Source: Bathymodiolus brooksi
Taxonomy: Eukaryota > Mollusca > Bivalvia > Mytilida > Modiolidae
Assembly (NCBI GenBank): GCA_963680875.1
Contig: OY804588.1
Span: forward strand, 95,350,233 to 95,414,232
DNA length: 64,000 bases
Direction: 5' to 3'
Below the pieces are notes generated by a model, which worked only from the letters and a program-made list of their open reading frames with translations, was not told the origin of the DNA and made no database searches. This document shows, in pieces, positions 61,101 to 64,000 of this stretch. The position numbers and the translations under genes are program-made. How positions within the stretch are numbered: the stretch's first letter is position 1; every line of letters begins with the position of its first letter.

Positions 61101-64000
61101 TCTACCTTGTCACATGATGGGCGTTTTTCAAGTTTGTACATCTAACTTGTCACATGATGGGCGTTTGTCAAGTTTGTTCATCTACCTTGTCATATAATGG
61201 GCGTTTGTCAAGTTTGTACATCTACCTTGTCACATGATGGGCGTTTGTCAAGTTTGTACATCTACCTTGTCACATGATGGGCGTTTGTCAAGTTTGTACA
61301 TCTACCTTGTCACATGATGGGCGTTTGTCAAGTTTGTACATCTACCTTGTCATATGATGGGTGTTTGTCAAGTTTGTACATCTACCTTGTCACATGATGG
61401 GTGTTTGTCAAGTTTGTACATCTACCTTGTCACATGATGGGTGTTTGTCAAGTTTGTACATCTACCTTGTCACATGATGGGTGTTTGTCAAGTTTGTACA
61501 TCTACCTTGTCACATGATGGGTGTTTGTCAAGTTTGTACATCTACCTTGTCACATGATGGGTGTTTGTCAAGTTTGTACATCTACCTTGTCACATGATGG
61601 GTGTTTGTCAAGTTTGTACATCTACCTTGTCACATGATGGGTGTTTGTCAAGTTTGTACATCTACCTTGTCACATGATGGGTGTTTGTCAAGTTTGTACA
61701 TCTACCTTGTCACATGATGGGTGTTTGTCAAGTTTGTACACCTACCTTGTCACATGATGGGTGTTTGTCAAGTTTGTACATCTACCTTGTCACATGATGG
61801 GTGTTTGTCAAGTTTGTACATCTACCTTGTCACATGATGGGCGTTTGTCAAGTTTGTACATCTACCTTGTCACACGATGGGCGTTTGTCAAGTTTGTACA
61901 TCTACCTTGTCACATGATGGGCGTTTGTCAAGTTTGTACATCTACCTTGTCACATGATGGGCGTTTGTCAAGTTTGTACATCTACCTTGTCATATGATGG
62001 GTGTTTGTCAAGTTTGTACATCTACCTTGTCACATGATGGGTGTTTGTCAAGTTTGTACATCTGCCTTGTCACATGATGGGCGTTTGTCAAGTTTGTACA
62101 TCTACCTTGTCACATGATGGGCGTTTGTCAAGTTTGTACATTTACCTTGTCACATGATGGGCGTTTGTCAAGTTTGTACATCTACATTGTCACATGATGG
62201 GCGTTTGTCAAGTTTGTACATCTACCTTGTCACATGATGGGCGTTTGTCAAGTTTGTACATCTACCTTGTCATATGATGGGTGTTTGTCAAGTTTGTACA
62301 TCTACCTTGTCACATGATGGGTGTTTGTCAAGTTTGTACATCTGCCTTGTCACATGATGGGCGTTTGTCAAGTTTGTACATCTACCTTGTCACATGATGG
62401 GCGTTTGTCAAGTTTGTACATTTACCTTGTCACATGATGGGCGTTTGTCAAGTTTGTACATCTACATTGTCACATGATGGGCGTTTGTCAAGTTTGTACA
62501 TCTACCTTGTCACATGATGGGCGTTTGTCAAGTTTGTACATCTACCTTGTCACATGATGGGCGTTTGTCAAGTTTGTACATCTACCTTGTCACATGATGG
62601 GTGTTTGTCAAGTTTGTACATCTACCTTGTCACATGATGGGTGTTTGTCAAGTTTGTACATCTACCTTGTCACATGATGGGTGTTTGTCAAGTTTGTACA
62701 TCTACCTTGTCACATGATGGGTGTTTGTCAAGTTTGTACATCTACCTTGTCACACGATGGGCGTTTGTCAAGTTTGTACATCTACCTTGTCACATGATGG
62801 GCGTTTGTCAAGTTTGTACATCTACCTTGTCACATGATGGGCGTTTGTCAAGTTTGTACATTTACCTTGTCACATGATGGGCGTTTGTCAAGTTTGTACA
62901 TCTACATTGTCACATGATGGGCGTTTGTCAAGTTTGTACATCTACCTTGTCACATGATGGGCGTTTGTCAAGTTTGTACATCTACCTTGTCACATGATGG
63001 GCGTTTGTCAAGTTTGTACATCTACCTTGTCACATGATGGGTGTTTGTCAAGTTTGTACATCTACCTTGTCACATGATGGGTGTTTGTCAAGTTTGTACA
63101 TCTGCCTTGTCACATGATGGGCGTTTGTCAAGTTTGTACATCTACCTTGTCACATGATGGGCGTTTGTCAAGTTTGTACATTTACCTTGTCACATGATGG
63201 GCGTTTGTCAAGTTTGTACATCTACATTGTCACATGATGGGCGTTTGTCAAGTTTGTACATCTACCTTGTCACATGATGGGCGTTTGTCAAGTTTGTACA
63301 TCTACCTTGTCATATGATGGGTGTTTGTCAAGTTTGTACATCTACCTTGTCACATGATGGGTGTTTGTCAAGTTTGTACATCTGCCTTGTCACATGATGG
63401 GCGTTTGTCAAGTTTGTACATCTACCTTGTCACATGATGGGCGTTTGTCAAGTTTGTACATTTACCTTGTCACATGATGGGCGTTTGTCAAGTTTGTACA
63501 TCTACATTGTCACATGATGGGCGTTTGTCAAGTTTGTACATCTACCTTGTCACATGATGGGCGTTTGTCAAGTTTGTACATCTACCTTGTCACATGATGG
63601 GCGTTTGTCAAGTTTGTACATCTACCTTGTCACATGATGGGTGTTTGTCAAGTTTGTACATCTACCTTGTCACATGATGGGTGTTTGTCAAGTTTGTACA
63701 TCTACCTTGTCACATGATGGGTGTTTGTCAAGTTTGTACATCTACCTTGTCACATGATGGGTGTTTGTCAAGTTTGTACATCTACCTTGTCACACGATGG
63801 GCGTTTGTCAAGTTTGTACATCTACCTTGTCACATGATGGGCGTTTGTCAAGTTTGTACATCTACCTTGTCACATGATGGGCATTTATCAAGTTTGTACA
63901 TCTACCTTGTCACATGATGGGCGTTTGTCAAGTTTGTACATCTACCTTGACACATGATGGGCGTTTGTCAAGTTTCTACATCTATCTTGTCACATGATGG
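58191..64000. repeat. 40-bp minisatellite, cut by the right window edge
   Basis: About 145 copies of a 40-bp unit: TTGTCACATGATGGG(T/C)GTT then TGTCAAGTTTGTACATCTACC. Unit variants (GGGTG or GGGCG, CACACG, CATATAATG, TTCAAG, ATCTGCC, ATTTACC, CTACATT) occur in blocks, giving higher-order repeats of about 2239 bp (58951 to 61190; 59821 to 62060) and 1040 bp (62641 to 63681), with a 280-bp sub-block. The period of 40 allows 67-78 residue open frames, which are not genes. It lies upstream of the SLC44-like gene as read on the minus strand. Its origin is unknown. Confidence 0.97.

Noticed and set aside
58290..63917. Cys/His-containing 60-78 residue frames (CQVCTSTLSHDGRLSS)
   Set aside because: They are products of the 40-bp period read in three frames (120 bp per cycle). 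The C-x-x-C and H look like a zinc finger but simply repeat the satellite unit.

Overview
This is eukaryotic nuclear DNA, most likely from a marine mollusc (probably a bivalve). The case rests on an intron-split animal-type gene, a tRNA-derived SINE whose 3' half I recognise as a common molluscan type, a decayed APE-type LINE, MITE-like elements and very long minisatellites. There is no sign of prokaryotic gene organisation. About 85% of the window is tandem repeat. Nearly all the long open reading frames are by-products of repeat periods and do not code for real proteins.

The one real host gene found is on the minus strand. It is the 5' part of an SLC44 / choline-transporter-like (CTL) gene, rebuilt here from four short exons: exon 1 with the start codon (56644-56683), exon 2 (49435-49483), exon 3 (30405-30478) and exon 4 (24334-24412). 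All splice sites are GT/AG and the codon phases join without error. The joined product reads from a short cytosolic N-terminus through GTPLKYD, FKGPIKNR, SCTDIICC and the first membrane helix into GDPKLLLYP...CG, the start of the first extracellular loop. The rest of the gene lies beyond the left edge.

Layout, left to right. 1-24267: about 29-bp G/T-rich minisatellite in intron 4, with higher-order repeats. 24334-24412: exon 4. 24413-30404: intron 3, with a SINE 3' half whose internal segment has been amplified into a 39-bp minisatellite (25862-30133). 30405-30478: exon 3. 30479-49434: intron 2, about 19 kb, holding a 35-bp minisatellite of about 17.2 kb with a 5049-bp higher-order repeat, some unique DNA and a MITE with a 9-bp target duplication. 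49435-49483: exon 2. 49484-56643: intron 1, with a minus-strand LINE wreck (endonuclease, start of RT, C-terminus). The LINE is broken by a 58-bp minisatellite grown from its own coding sequence, by loss of the RT core and by a roughly 1.35-kb insertion with hairpins. A SINE with a duplicated head lies just inside the intron. 56644-56683: exon 1. 56684-58190: 5' flank with old repeats. 58191-64000: 40-bp minisatellite running off the right edge.

The most notable points are that every intron seen of this gene holds a different minisatellite, that two of the arrays can be traced to internal segments of transposons still present beside them, and that the intron-2 array runs up to the acceptor of exon 3, so its outermost unit probably supplies the branch point and pyrimidine tract.
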